In this document: in pieces, positions 23,864 through 34,686 of the stretch | Layout: each line of letters opens with the position of its first letter | Numbering within the stretch: the first letter of the stretch is position 1 | From: Mycoplasma miroungirhinis | Lineage (GTDB): Bacteria > Bacillota_I > Bacilli_A > Mycoplasmatales > Metamycoplasmataceae | Reading direction: 5' to 3' | DNA length: 64,000 nucleotides | NCBI RefSeq assembly: GCF_013008815.1 | Contig: NZ_CP053097.1 | Span: 682,001 to 746,000 of the forward strand | The notes under the pieces: generated by a model | The model's input: only the letters and a program-made list of their open reading frames with translations | Database searches by the model: none | What the model was told of the DNA's origin: nothing | Program-made: the position numbers and the translations under genes

Positions 23864-26044
23864 ATGGCAAGAAACAATAATTTTGTAAAAAAAATAGCTC
23901 GCTTTAATTCAACAAAAGCGCAGCAAAATAAAAAACCTGTTTCTAAACAAGAAGAAACTTTAGAAATAAAAAAACGTTGGCCTAAATATGTTTTAGGATT
24001 TTTCATTTCTGCAATTTTAGTATCAGGGATTACAATTCCACTTGTAGTTGCTGCAAATAGATCTAAAGAAGATTATCCAGTTTTAGATAAAAATTCAGTA
24101 GTTTTTAAATTTGATAATAAAGATGGAACTGTATCTGAAATTCAATATTCTGATTTAAAAGAAGTTGTTGATTCTGTTAATGAAGCTAAATATATTTATT
24201 CAAAAGTAAGTGATGAAATCGCATTATACTTATATGAACAAGAATATAAAGCCAGTGCATGATATGAAGCAATTTATAACTCAAATAAAGTACCAAGTAA
24301 AACAAAATTTTTTAAATTGCAATCTGTTAAAGAAATTACTGACAATAAAACCAAAATATTAAATGATTTAGAGCAAAGATTGCAAACTCAATTTGGATTT
24401 AATAAATGAGAAACTGAACTAAAAGCAGAATTAGCAAAGCCTGAATTTGGAGCATCAAAAACTAAAGATGATGCAATTAAACATTTAGTTGCTCAAGAAA
24501 TTAGAAGACATGCATTTGCAAGATTTGAAACTGAAATTAACAGTGATTTTAGTATTTCTGAAGTACAAAATGGGTTAACTGCTGAACATGATGTGTATTA
24601 CACTTTTTATAATTCAAAAACTGAAAAAGAAGAAAGAGTAGATTTATTTAAAAAAGGTGATGTTATTCATTTTGGTAATGGTGAAAAAGATTTACACTTC
24701 ATTCATACCACAGGTGATAACAAAAATGTTTATATCCCAACTGATAAATTAAATACCACTGATCCTGGAGAAACAAAAGTTTATGCATTTTTAACCAAAT
24801 CATTTTTAAATGATAAAAAAGATGCAGGAATTTATATAAACGATTGATTACAAACACAACCTACAATTTATTCTAAATTAACTTTAAAAATGACACAAAA
24901 TCAAACTTCAGCTGATTTACCATTTTCATTTAGCAAAGAAGACTTAATTAAATTATTAACATTTACAGATTTTAATAATGGTAAAAATGATTCAGAAATT
25001 GATTTACCAATTAATAGAATAAAGGATTTTCAAGGAATTTCTAATTTTATAAAAGGTGAAAATTTAACTAACGAAGAAACAAAGCAAGCTATTAATGATA
25101 ATTTACTTTTAAATGTTCTAGGTTCTGCAAATGATAGTACATATGGTTCTGAAGGATTTAAATCATTATCAGATATTTATTCAAAAGAAAAACCTGAATT
25201 TTACTTACCATATCTTTCAATAATAAATGATGATTTAATTTATACGCCAAATACTAAAAATAACTTTTTTGATGATTTAAAAATGAAAATTGTTGAAAAA
25301 ATCTTTAATAATGACCACACCTATAGTGAAATTTTAAACAAAAATGTTGTTTCATGAAATGAAGAAGAAAAAGAATTAGCAATTAAAAATAATAAAAAAA
25401 TTGCTGATTATATTAATGAATTAACTGATTTTGATACTAAGATGGGAAATATTATACGTGATTTATTAGCAGAAAACAATTCAGATTTTAAAACTAATAT
25501 AGTGTATAAAATTAATGATAATTATGCAATCTTAAATAGTAATGGTCTAAACTTACTTACTCTATCAAAAGTTCAATCAGAACAAACAGCAAGAAAATTA
25601 ATTTTAAGTGATTTATCTAGAAAAGCAAATGATGTTTCAAATAATGCTCTCAAACCACCATTTAATATTGATAATATGTTTAAAGATTTATTAACATCTG
25701 ATTTTATTACAAATAAGTTATTAAGTGACCGAAGTTTTATTGAGTATTTAAAAACATTAAAATACAAAAATTATGTTTCAGATAATGAACAAAACTTTAG
25801 TGATAAAGATATTGAAATAGCTAAAAAATACTCAAAAATTATTTTAGAATTTCAACATTTACAAATTCTAAATGGAAAAAGTAAGGAAATTAAAGATTAT
25901 ATTGATACATTAATAAACAAAAATTTAAGTGCAGATTATGTATTTGAAAATGGAAAATGAATAGTGAAAAATCATCCAGATCAAGAATTTATTAGATTCA
26001 TTTATCCAATATTTGAAAAACAAATAAATGGAGGTAATAAATAA
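23864..26044 (+). CDS. Membrane-anchored surface protein (P80-like arrangement)
   Basis: 726 residues. A basic N-terminus of about 40 residues (MARNNNFVKKIARF..IKKRWPK) is followed by one membrane segment (41-63, YVLGFFISAILVSGITIPLVV) and a long, hydrophilic extracellular part rich in Asn, Lys and Asp. There is no lipobox cysteine. ATG is preceded by GAAGGAG. It forms an operon with the lipoprotein gene that begins 1 base after its stop. A non-lipobox membrane protein paired with a lipoprotein resembles the P80/P60 locus of M. hominis. That comparison is from memory of gene organisation, not from alignment, and the hinT gene found there is absent here. Function unknown. Confidence 0.7.
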
Positions 26045-26045
26045 A

Positions 26046-27692
26046 ATGAAAAAATCATTATTTTTAAGTTTATTAACTGTTTCTACTATTGCACCATCAG
26101 TTGCAATCGCTGCAATTTCTTGTGCTACTTCTGATCCTTTAGCTTTAAATGAACGTGGTAAACAAGAAAGTGTGTTAACTAGTCCAGAAACTAAAACATT
26201 TATTTTACAAAATGTTGCTGATAATTTAATTACTAACATTTATTCATCAGAAATACAATCAAAGACAAAAGATAATATTAAAACTTTATATGAAAATAAA
26301 ACCTCACAATTTTATAAAGATTTTAAAAAGTTTTTTGATATTTTTGCCAAAAGACAACTAGATCAAAATGGTCAATATTTTGTTAATTTACGTCAAGATT
26401 TATTAAACAATAATGTTGATGTAATTGATTTTAATCCTGTTGGTTGAGAAATGCTTAATGAGCAACAAATGGACTTTTTATTTAATAACTCTGAAAAACT
26501 TTCACAAAGTATTCGTCTAGAAATAGAAAAAATGATTGTAGTTTATAATTATTTACTACAAAATAGACAAGAAGTTTTATCAATTACAAAAGATGAACAA
26601 AACAATGATAAATCATTACAAAAAGTGGATTCATCTAAGTTTAATGATGAAGATAAAAGAAGATTTAATTCTTTAGATAAAACTGCAAAAGATGTTTATT
26701 TAATTAAATACCTTTTAGATAATAAATTAGTTGAATCATGAAGTTTCCAAAGAGAAGAAAATGTTCAATTACTTCAAGGTCATGCATTAATCAATGATGA
26801 AAGTACATACAATAAGTTAATCCAAAATAACAATTTAAAATACAAAGTAGTAGATGATTTATCATTATTAGTTCATGGTTCAGATAATATTGATTTAACT
26901 AAATTACGTGGTTATAATGGTGTCCATAAATTCACTGATTCACCTGTTGGTGATATGAATTATGATAATTATAGTTTAGAAACAAAAGACTACACAGTTG
27001 AAGGATTTGTTAGCACATTTAATAATGGAATTTATTCTGTAAAACAATTAACATTTAATAGTTATGTTTTAGATAAATTAAAAACAAAACCTGTTATTTC
27101 TTTAAAAGAAGATGCAAAACAAAAAACTTTCTTCTCATCTGAAGATTTTACTGTATCTGGATTTAATTATGATACCAATGCTAAAATATTTACAAAAATA
27201 GTTGATGATATAACATTTAATTTTAAATTCTCAAGAATTGAGTCAACAAACGATGGAAATAATATTAGATTAACTATTGAACTTTCTGTACCAAATTTAG
27301 GAAATAAAGCAAAATATGTTTTTAGTACTGAATTAAAAAACAAAGTTTCAACAGCAATTAGAGAATTTGATCAATTTGAGTTACCAAAATTTGTGGATTT
27401 CTATAATCCTCAATCAAAACACATTGAAGGTAAATATATTATTAAAATTGCACCTAAAATGATCAAACAAACTTCAGATAAACAAGAAACTAAATATTTA
27501 TCAACATTAGATCAAACACCATGAAATTCTAATGAAGAAAAAGAAAAACTGGCTTTAAATATTGTATTTTTAGATTATCTAAGTTTATATAAAACCGTTG
27601 TTAAATATTTTAAAGAATTAGGTGTGGGAATTAACACTGAAGGAATGGACAAAATCATTATTGACTTCTTAAAAGCTGAAGATTTATTATAA
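26046..27692 (+). CDS. Lipoprotein (P60-like arrangement)
   Basis: 548 residues. The signal peptide MKKSLFLSLLTVSTIAPSVAIAAIS ends in a lipobox with the lipidated Cys at 26. The mature part is hydrophilic and predicted extracellular; no enzyme motif is recognised. GGAGG (26030-26034) inside the end of the upstream gene precedes ATG 26046 at slightly long spacing; an in-frame ATG at 26028 would give MEVINK before the signal peptide and is less likely. It probably forms a surface complex with the upstream membrane protein. TGA codons (for example in PVGWEML) are Trp. Confidence 0.75.
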
Positions 27693-27697
27693 TAAAA

Positions 27698-27748
27698 AAA
27701 CTCTCTTTATTGCAACCTTTATTAGGTGAGCAATTAAGAGGGTTTTTT
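27698..27748. terminator. Large bidirectional terminator
   Basis: AACTCTCTT pairs with AAGAGGGTT (one G-T), and an inner ATTGC/GCAAT stem extends it. There are A7 on the left and T6 on the right. It separates the P60-like gene from the converging S41/LRR operon. Confidence 0.85.
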
Positions 27749-27756
27749 ATTACACT

Positions 27757-29847
27757 TTATTTTCTATTTTCACTTTGATATTGGTGTTGAATTATATTAA
27801 ATAGTTGCTTCATTTTTTCTATTTTTTCATCCATTTGATCTAATGTATCATTTGGTTGAATTGTATATTCTTCTATATCTTTTAAATATTGTTGTTTGTT
27901 TCTTTTATTTTTTATGTAATTTAAGTATTTGTTAATATTATTATATTTTGTATTTCATGCACTTTGTTTTACTGATAAAATGTATTGATTATATTTTTTT
28001 AAACCTTCTTCTGGATTTTGTAAATATGCTTCAAGAACATCATAATTATAATAAGCAAAATAAGGAATTTCTAAATCGACATCTATACCGTCTTCTGTAT
28101 AAGGTAAATCATTTTCTTTTTCTATATCTTTATCTGGAACAGCAATTCATGCATTATTTGATGACATTTGTAAACTAGTACCATCGGGTAAAACCACAGG
28201 TAAAATAGAATACATTCCACCACCACTTTTGTTTCCGATAATTTTTGCAAATTTACCTAATTTTGCAATATGAGTAAGAAGATTAGCAGCACTAAATGTG
28301 TTTTTACCTACTAAAATATATCAATCATAATTTGTATAACCATCTCTTGCATCATATGCTGCATCATTATTAACATCTACACGATATTTACTAAAATTTA
28401 GAATTTTACTTAAAATATCATAATAATAAATTTTTTGGTCTTTATTACTCATAAAAGCAGCAACTTTTTCCATAGCAGCTATCGAACCTCCACCATTTAA
28501 AGATATATCTAAAATTATTTTTTTAATAGGGTGTTGGGTTGAATGTTGTTGAATTCTTTTCATAGCTTCAAACATTAAGAAATAACTATCATACTTATAT
28601 GGCTCTTTTCCATTTATTTCTTCGTTTGTAGCTATCGTAAAACCATCTAAGTAAATAATAGCTATGTCATTATGAAATTGAAGGAAATTTACATCATTTT
28701 CATTTTCTTTATTTTTAGCTTGTGTTGCATTTCTAATTCTACTTAGCTTATTTAAATTATTAATATAACTTTGAATTGTTGAACTTTGTGCTGATGCATA
28801 AGGATTTGCACGGTAATCCTTAGGATCATAATATGAACCTGATTGAATTGAAGTATGTAATTCATCTAAATAAGTATAAATAAAATCTTCATATGCATTA
28901 GCATTCATATTAGATTCTGGAGATAATAATTTATCCTTTAGATGTGTTGTTTGGAAAAATTCATCTCAATTTGTGACATTATATTTTTTAAATACATTGT
29001 TTTTTAAACCATAGAAATTATCAAATAAAAATAATAAGAAATTATAGTTGTTTTGTCTTTGCTTAGCTGTTTGTTTTTGATCATTATTTGAATTATTCAT
29101 AATTTTATTATATTCTTCAGAACTGGTGTCTTTATTAATAGTCAATGTAGTTCCAATAAATTTATCACCATTATAATAAATATTATAATAACCTTGGCTT
29201 AAAAATAATAAGTTAAAAATTGAAAAAGGAAGAAAAATATTTTTATCTTTTTCTAAAATTTTAAAATTGTATTTTCCTAAATCTAATTCTGAATATTTAT
29301 CATTTGTTAATTTATCTTCGTTATTTTCTAAATATTTAATTCTTTCCGTGTAATTAATAGTTGAAGAACTTTCTAAAAAATTAAATACATTAGTGTTTTG
29401 AAACAATATTTTGTTATTTATATCATCAAAAATAAGCGGACTATTAAAAACACTATATTCATAGCCTAATTTAGAATGTTTAATATATTTAAACTGATTT
29501 TTTAAAAATAAACCATTTAATTTATTAATAAATTCATTAACATTAACATAAATGTCATCTGTGTTTTGATTTTTGAAAATTTTTAGATTTGTGTTTGAAA
29601 TGTTATATTCGCTTGAAATGTTTTCAAATGTAACCGATTTAAAATTATTATTAGTTTCTTTAATAGATTCATTAGAAGTATTATTTGTGGGTGATTTTAA
29701 TTCCTCTGGAATATTAGTTGTTATTTTAACAGACTCATCTGTAGAACAAGAAACAGCCGCTGATATTGCTGCGGCTGATATAGTTGTTAAGAATGAATAA
29801 GTTATTAATTTTTTTATGAATTTTTTACTTGAATAATGTTTTCTCAT
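27757..29847 (-). CDS. S41-family peptidase-like lipoprotein
   Basis: 696 residues. A lipoprotein signal peptide with Cys at 34 (ISAAVSC) is followed by a linker and an extracytoplasmic domain with S41 (C-terminal/tail-specific protease) features. KKIILDISLNGGGSIAAME (near 440-458) is the S41 strand-turn; GKNTFSAANLLTHIAKLG (near 514) carries the candidate nucleophile Ser; AKIIGNKSGGGMYS is the downstream glycine loop. TDGVDVDLEIPYFAYY-type text closes the domain, and the C-terminus is a short charged helix. Its start lies 34 bases inside the preceding LRR gene with AAAGG as ribosome site, so it is the third gene of the riboswitch-led operon. A surface protease acting on host proteins is the likely role; the substrate is not known. 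Confidence 0.78.
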
Positions 29848-32207
29848 ACATTACCTTTAGCATTTTCGTATTTTTGTTTTTCTATTTCATAATCAGTTTG
29901 TGTTTCTTCATCTAGGGTTGTATCTGATTTAATATGTTCATAAGTTAAATCATATTTAAATGCTGTAATTAATTTAATATAATTTTTAATCATATCTTCT
30001 GTCATTTTTAGAGTATTATCGCTACGATATTTATTTGAGAATGAGAATGCATCAATTGCATTATTTTTTTGTTCAATAGTCATATCATCAGTAATGTTTA
30101 AAATTTCTTTTACAACTGTTTGATTTTCAGGACTTATAGCATTAAAATCAAGTTTGTGGTTTCTATAAATATCTTGTAGATATTGAATGTAATATTCAGA
30201 TTGTTTAACAATTTCTTTATTTTTAGCTATTTTAGCATCTATATCTTTATTTTTTTGTTCTAAATTTTCATATTCTTTTGCTTGTTCATTAAATTTATTT
30301 TCAAATGAAATAAATTTAGTTTTTACATCTTCATCTTCAATATTTTGATCACTAGCTAATTTTTCTTGTGTTATAGTGTAACCCACAATACCTAATAATT
30401 CTTTTTGGATAGCAACATTTTCTTGTAATTTTTGTAATGTTGATCTAGCATTATATCCAGCAGCATGATTTATAATATATTCTAAATCACTTTTTAGCTC
30501 TTCAAATGATGTATATTTATTAACAAATTCAGTTAGTTTTTGTTTTTTAGCTTCTTCAAAATGCTCTAAATCTTTAATAGAAGCTAAAGAGATTTTTCCT
30601 AGATAATCTAAATAAGTTAAGAATTGTAATTTTCTTTTTTGGATTTTTTTATTATTTTCTGTTTTTTGTTCTTCTAATTGACTATCATCACTAATTTTTA
30701 TATTTGCACCTAGTGCTTTTAGTAATTTTTGTTTATCTGCATCACTATGAACATAAATTTTTTCTAGTTTAGGGAAAATACTTTTTGAAATTCAAATACC
30801 ATGTCCACTTTGTATATCATTAGTTACTAAATCAAAATTAGTATTTGTAGCAAAAGTAAGTTCAGTTAATTGTGGTAATGAAGTAATAAAAGTATTTATT
30901 TTTGAACCTAATGAAAGATGAGTAATAGGTGTGTCTCTAAATCCTTCAAATACTTGTAATGTTTCTGGTAAAGTTAATTCTGTAACCATTGTACTATCAA
31001 AACCTTTTAATACAGTTAATTTATTATTTAAATGTAATGTAGTTAATTGTGATGAATTGTTGAATGCATAATTAATTTCAGTTGTATTAGCAGGTATTGT
31101 TAATTCTGTTACAGGTGTTTGAGCAAAACCACTTAATGTTTCTAGAGTGTCTGGGAAAGTAATATGTGTTAAATTAGTTTTATCAAAAGCATGTGATTCA
31201 ATATTTTTTAATTTACTATTAAATGTTACATTTTCTAGTTCTTCTAGATTTTCAAATGAATTAGCTTTAATTGTTAAAACATTTGCTGGTATTTGTACTT
31301 GTTTTGTTTCTTGATTATATAAACTGGTAGCTATTTCAGGTGTTATGAACTTAGTATCAGCATCTTGAATAAGTTTATTAACTTTTTGTTTTAGATTTTG
31401 TTCTTTTTCTTTATATTGCTCACTTGTATTTTCTTTGGCAGTTTTAAATGCTTCTTTAATTGCTTCTTGAAGTTCTCTAGCATTTGTATCATTTCCAAAT
31501 TTTTTTACAATTTGACTTAAGATTTTAGATTCTGTTGCAATGTATGCATCATATAATTGTTTATCAGTTAATTGATTTAGTTTTTTTGCATCTTCTAATA
31601 TAAACCCTAATTCGTCGATATAGTTTTGAATTTTTCTGTAATATCTAGAATCTGTTTCTTGAAGCTTACTATATTCTTCAAGTTTTGAATCAATTAATTC
31701 TTTTGCATCATCTTTTGTCAAAGTATTTTTTAATTCTGTTGCTTTTGCAATCATTTGAGTGTATTTATCTTTTAGAATTTGTTGTTTTTGTTGAGTTGTT
31801 AAATTAAAGTAATCATCTGCTTCTTTCATTTTTTTATTTAATTCATCAATAGCTTTTTGAATGTCTTCAGCTTTTGGATTTGTAATTGTTCTATATTTAT
31901 GTAAACTACTTTCAGCATTTGTTATAGCTTCACTTATGATGTTAGTTGAAACATAATCTACATCATTACTATAAGGCCCTTTTGTTTTTTTAGCTGCAAG
32001 AATAGTATTTTCTAGCTCGTCTAACTTCATTTGTGCAGCACTTTTTTGTTGAGGTTCAGCTGTTTTATTATCTGTTTGAGGTTTTTGAGCTGATTGTTCG
32101 TCTTTTTTAGGACTTTCTGTTGCACAAGAAGTAGCAACTGTGGCAATACCAGCAATAGATAATAATCCTAATGATGTAATTGTTAATAGTTTTTTAGATT
32201 TTTTCAT
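29814..32207 (-). CDS. BspA-type leucine-rich-repeat lipoprotein (second of operon)
   Basis: 797 residues. The signal peptide ends TVATSC (Cys 28), then comes a Lys/Gln/Thr-rich linker and a helical region (about 60-285). An LRR_5/BspA-type solenoid (about 290-505) contains repeated units such as LTHITFPDTLETLSGFAQTP, VTELTLPETLQVFEGFRDTP and ITHLSLGSKINTF. A long charged coiled coil (about 510-797) ends VWENIIQVKNS. Trp codons at 30792 and 29844 are TGA. ATG 32207 is 2 bases after the stop of the upstream LRR gene; the ribosome site is weak, so translation is probably coupled. BspA-like repeats in other bacteria and protists bind host matrix or serum proteins; that role here is an inference. 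Confidence 0.82.
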
Positions 32208-32209
32208 AT

Positions 32210-34504
32210 TTACTCTTTACTTCTATCTTCTATAGATACTTCTGCGTTTTGTTTTTCATTCATCATACTTATTCATTTTTCATTGTTTATTAAATACTTA
32301 CTATAAACAACAACTGATTGTAATTCTTCTCAATGATTTTTACTAATTTCAGCTCATTTGACATTTTTAGGTAAAGTTAGAATTTTAACATTTGTTTCAG
32401 AAAACCCTGCAAAATATTCAAGTCCTTCTGGTAAAACCAATGTTTTTATTTTAGTAAGATTAAATCCACCTATTTTAGTTACAGTTGAAGGTATTTGGAT
32501 TGATGATATGTTTGTAAATCCAAATCCATCTAATATTTCTAATCCTTCTGGTAATGTAATTTCGGTTATTAATTTATTAAAACTAAAAGCATCATTTGTA
32601 ATTTCTTTTAATGTTGAAGGCAATTTAACAGAAGAAATTTGTGATTTTTCACCTGAAAATCCACCTAGGATTTTTAAATGTGCTGGTAGTTTAATTTTTT
32701 TTAAACCTGAATTTGCAAATGAATCAGGTAAAATTACCTCTAAACTTTCTGGTAAAATTACATGTTCTAGATTTTGAGTTTGAGCAAAACCACCAAGTGT
32801 TTTTAATCCAGGATTTAATCATAAATATTTAATTAAACTACGATCAAATGCATCTTTTGTAATTTCTTTTAAACTATCTGGAGTTTGAATTTTATTTATT
32901 TGTGTAGATGCAAATCCCCCTAATATTTCTAGTGTGTTAGGTAAATTTAATTGTTGAATATCGGTTTCATTAAAAGATTCTTCAAAAATAACTTTTAAAT
33001 TTTTTGGTAAGTCAAGATTAGTTATTTTTGTAGATGCAAATCCTCCTAATTTCTCTAGATTTGCAGGTAACTTAAGTTGTGAAATATTAGTTGAATCAAA
33101 AGCATTTTTAAAAATTTCGGTTACAGTTGACGGTATGTTTATTTCATTAATGTTTCAATTTGCGAATCCACCTAATGATTTTAATTTAGCTGGTAATTTT
33201 ATTGATGTTGGTGTAGTTTGAATATTTGCATTTAAATCAAAAGTATTCGGAGCAATATATGTTATTGACTCAGGCAATTCGATTGCTTTTAGATCTAATT
33301 TTGCAAATCCCCCTATTTTTTCAATTCCTTGTGGTAAAGTAATTGATTTTATTCTTGTTCCATCAAATGAATGAGCAACTATTTCTTTTAATTTAGCTGG
33401 TAATTCTAGTTTAGATATTAAAGTATTTTGGAATCCTCCTAATTTTTTTAATGTAGAAGGAAGCGAAATATTTTTTAATTTATTTGAACCAGCAAAAGCA
33501 TCTTTAAATATTTCTTTTGTTCCTTCAGGGAACACTACAGATTCAAATTCAGATTTTTTAAATCCTCCAACTTTTTGAATTTTTTTTGGAAGTTCTAAAA
33601 CAGTAAATTTAGGTTCTTCAAAAGCATCATCAGAAATTTCTTCTAAATTATCATTAAATTTTATATTTGAGATATTAGTATGTGAAAATCCACCTAATGT
33701 TTTTAAGTTTTGATTAAGTGTTAATTCTTGAATAGTTGTTAAATCCAATGTATGTTTATGAATGATTTCAAGATTTTCAGGAAGTTTTATAGTTGCGATT
33801 CCTGTATCTGCAAATCCCCCTAGTTCTTTTAAGCTAGCTGGTAAATTAATTTCGGAAATTGGTGTATTATCAAATGAATGTTGTAAAATTTTTTTTAAAT
33901 TATTAGGAAAATTTAGGGATTGAATTTTTGTGTTTGCAAATCCACCTAAAACTTCTAGATTATCAGGTAAAGTTAAATTTGTAATTGCGGAGTTATTAAA
34001 TGCATCTTGACCTATATAAACTAATGAATTAGGTAAGTGAATTTGTTCTAAATCATAATAATTTTCAAAAGCACCAGCAGAAATTTTTGTTATACCTTCT
34101 GGTATAGTAATTTCTGTTGAGTTTTTTGAAAACATTTTTAAGGCTTTGTTTTTTGTTAATACATTTGGATTATTTTCATCACTATCAGTTACTTCTTTTT
34201 TAATATCTTCTTGATAAAATTGTAATTTTTGAAGATTAGTCTTAATTTTATTTGTTAATGTTTGTTTAGCGTTTTCAAATTCTTTTTCTGTTAATGAATT
34301 GTTTTTAATTTTCTTTTCTAAATTTATTAATATATTAAGTTGTTCATCATTATTTATTTGTTGTTTTAAAGCATCAATCTGAGCCATTGCTTGTTCTGCA
34401 TTTTGTTGTTTTTCATTTGAACAAGACATTGCTATAAATGTGGTCACTAAAACAGGTGATGATAAAATACTTAAATAAAATAATTTTTTAGTCTTTTTGT
34501 TCAT
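32210..34504 (-). CDS. BspA-type leucine-rich-repeat lipoprotein (first of operon)
   Basis: 764 residues. The lipoprotein signal peptide MNKKTKKLFYLSILSSPVLV..AMSC has its Cys at 28. After a helical spacer (about 30-110) the rest is an LRR_5/BspA solenoid with at least a dozen units alternating two half-repeats: one ending LxxLGGFAxT and one centred on EIxxxAF(D/E). Typical stretches are LPDNLEVLGGFANT and LPASLKELGGFADT. The tail (about 715-764) is non-repetitive and hydrophilic. ATG follows CTAAGGAAAACACT. The gene opens a three-gene lipoprotein operon and is preceded by a TPP-class aptamer and an intrinsic terminator, so expression is probably metabolite-controlled. Confidence 0.85.
32440..34000 (-). 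repeat. Tandem LRR-coding repeats, about 128 bp period
   Basis: The codons for (L)GGF recur (AATCCACCTAAT, AATCCCCCTAAT, AATCCTCCTAAT on the plus strand) near 32471, 32663, 32789, 32915, 33043, 33165, 33304, 33431, 33563, 33688, 33820 and 33949. Units differ in sequence, so this is an old coding repeat, but the shared core could allow copy-number change by recombination. Confidence 0.8.
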
Positions 34505-34527
34505 AGTGTTTTCCTTAGCAAGTGTGC

Positions 34528-34560
34528 AAAAAAGAGAAGATACTCTAAGGCACTTCTCTT
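34528..34560 (-). terminator. Intrinsic terminator/expression platform of the LRR operon leader
   Basis: On the minus strand AAGAGAAG and CTTCTCTT form an 8-bp perfect stem followed by T6, between the aptamer and the first ORF. The loop contains CCTTAG, exactly complementary to CTAAGG, which overlaps the ribosome site further down. Both transcription and translation control are therefore possible. Confidence 0.78.
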
Positions 34561-34567
34561 AACAAAA

Positions 34568-34640
34568 ACTATACCGCATGAATTACCATGATCTGCTATT
34601 AACGGTTTAATCTCAGCTTTTTAAAGCACCCTCGCACATA
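34568..34640 (-). promoter_or_regulatory. TPP-class (THI-box) riboswitch, divergent, upstream of LRR/S41 lipoproteins
   Basis: The minus strand carries GCGAGGGTGC, then GCTGAGA (34617-34611), then GCAGATCATGGTAATTCATG followed by CGG. These correspond to the TPP riboswitch elements GGGGTGC, the invariant CTGAGA that holds the pyrimidine ring, and the pyrophosphate arm CTGATC-(hairpin CATG..CATG)-GCG. The last block is nearly identical to the canonical aptamer at 39951-39971. Deviations: CTGATC is CAGATC, and GCGTAG is GCGGTA. The promoter TATAAT (34649-34644) would start the RNA just before the aptamer. It is probably a real but diverged TPP riboswitch; altered ligand preference is possible. 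Confidence 0.72.
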
Positions 34641-34643
34641 ATA

Positions 34644-34649
34644 ATTATA
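34644..34649 (-). promoter_or_regulatory. -10 box of the LRR/S41 operon
   Basis: TATAAT on the minus strand. The expected start point, about 7 bases on, is right at the 5' end of the aptamer. No clear -35. Confidence 0.6.
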
Positions 34650-34686
34650 AATAATTTTTGCGTATTTTTTGTTTTTTATGTTTATT

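Noticed and set aside
32358-32777. Plus-strand frame of 139 residues
   Set aside because: It lies opposite the LRR gene and merely mirrors its repeat codons; no ribosome site or family resemblance.
32440-34000. Regularly spaced short repeats (AATCCACCTAAT-like, about 128 bp apart), CRISPR-like at first sight
   Set aside because: They are the codons of the LGGF part of leucine-rich repeats, lie in one open frame, and the units between them are related to each other, unlike spacers.
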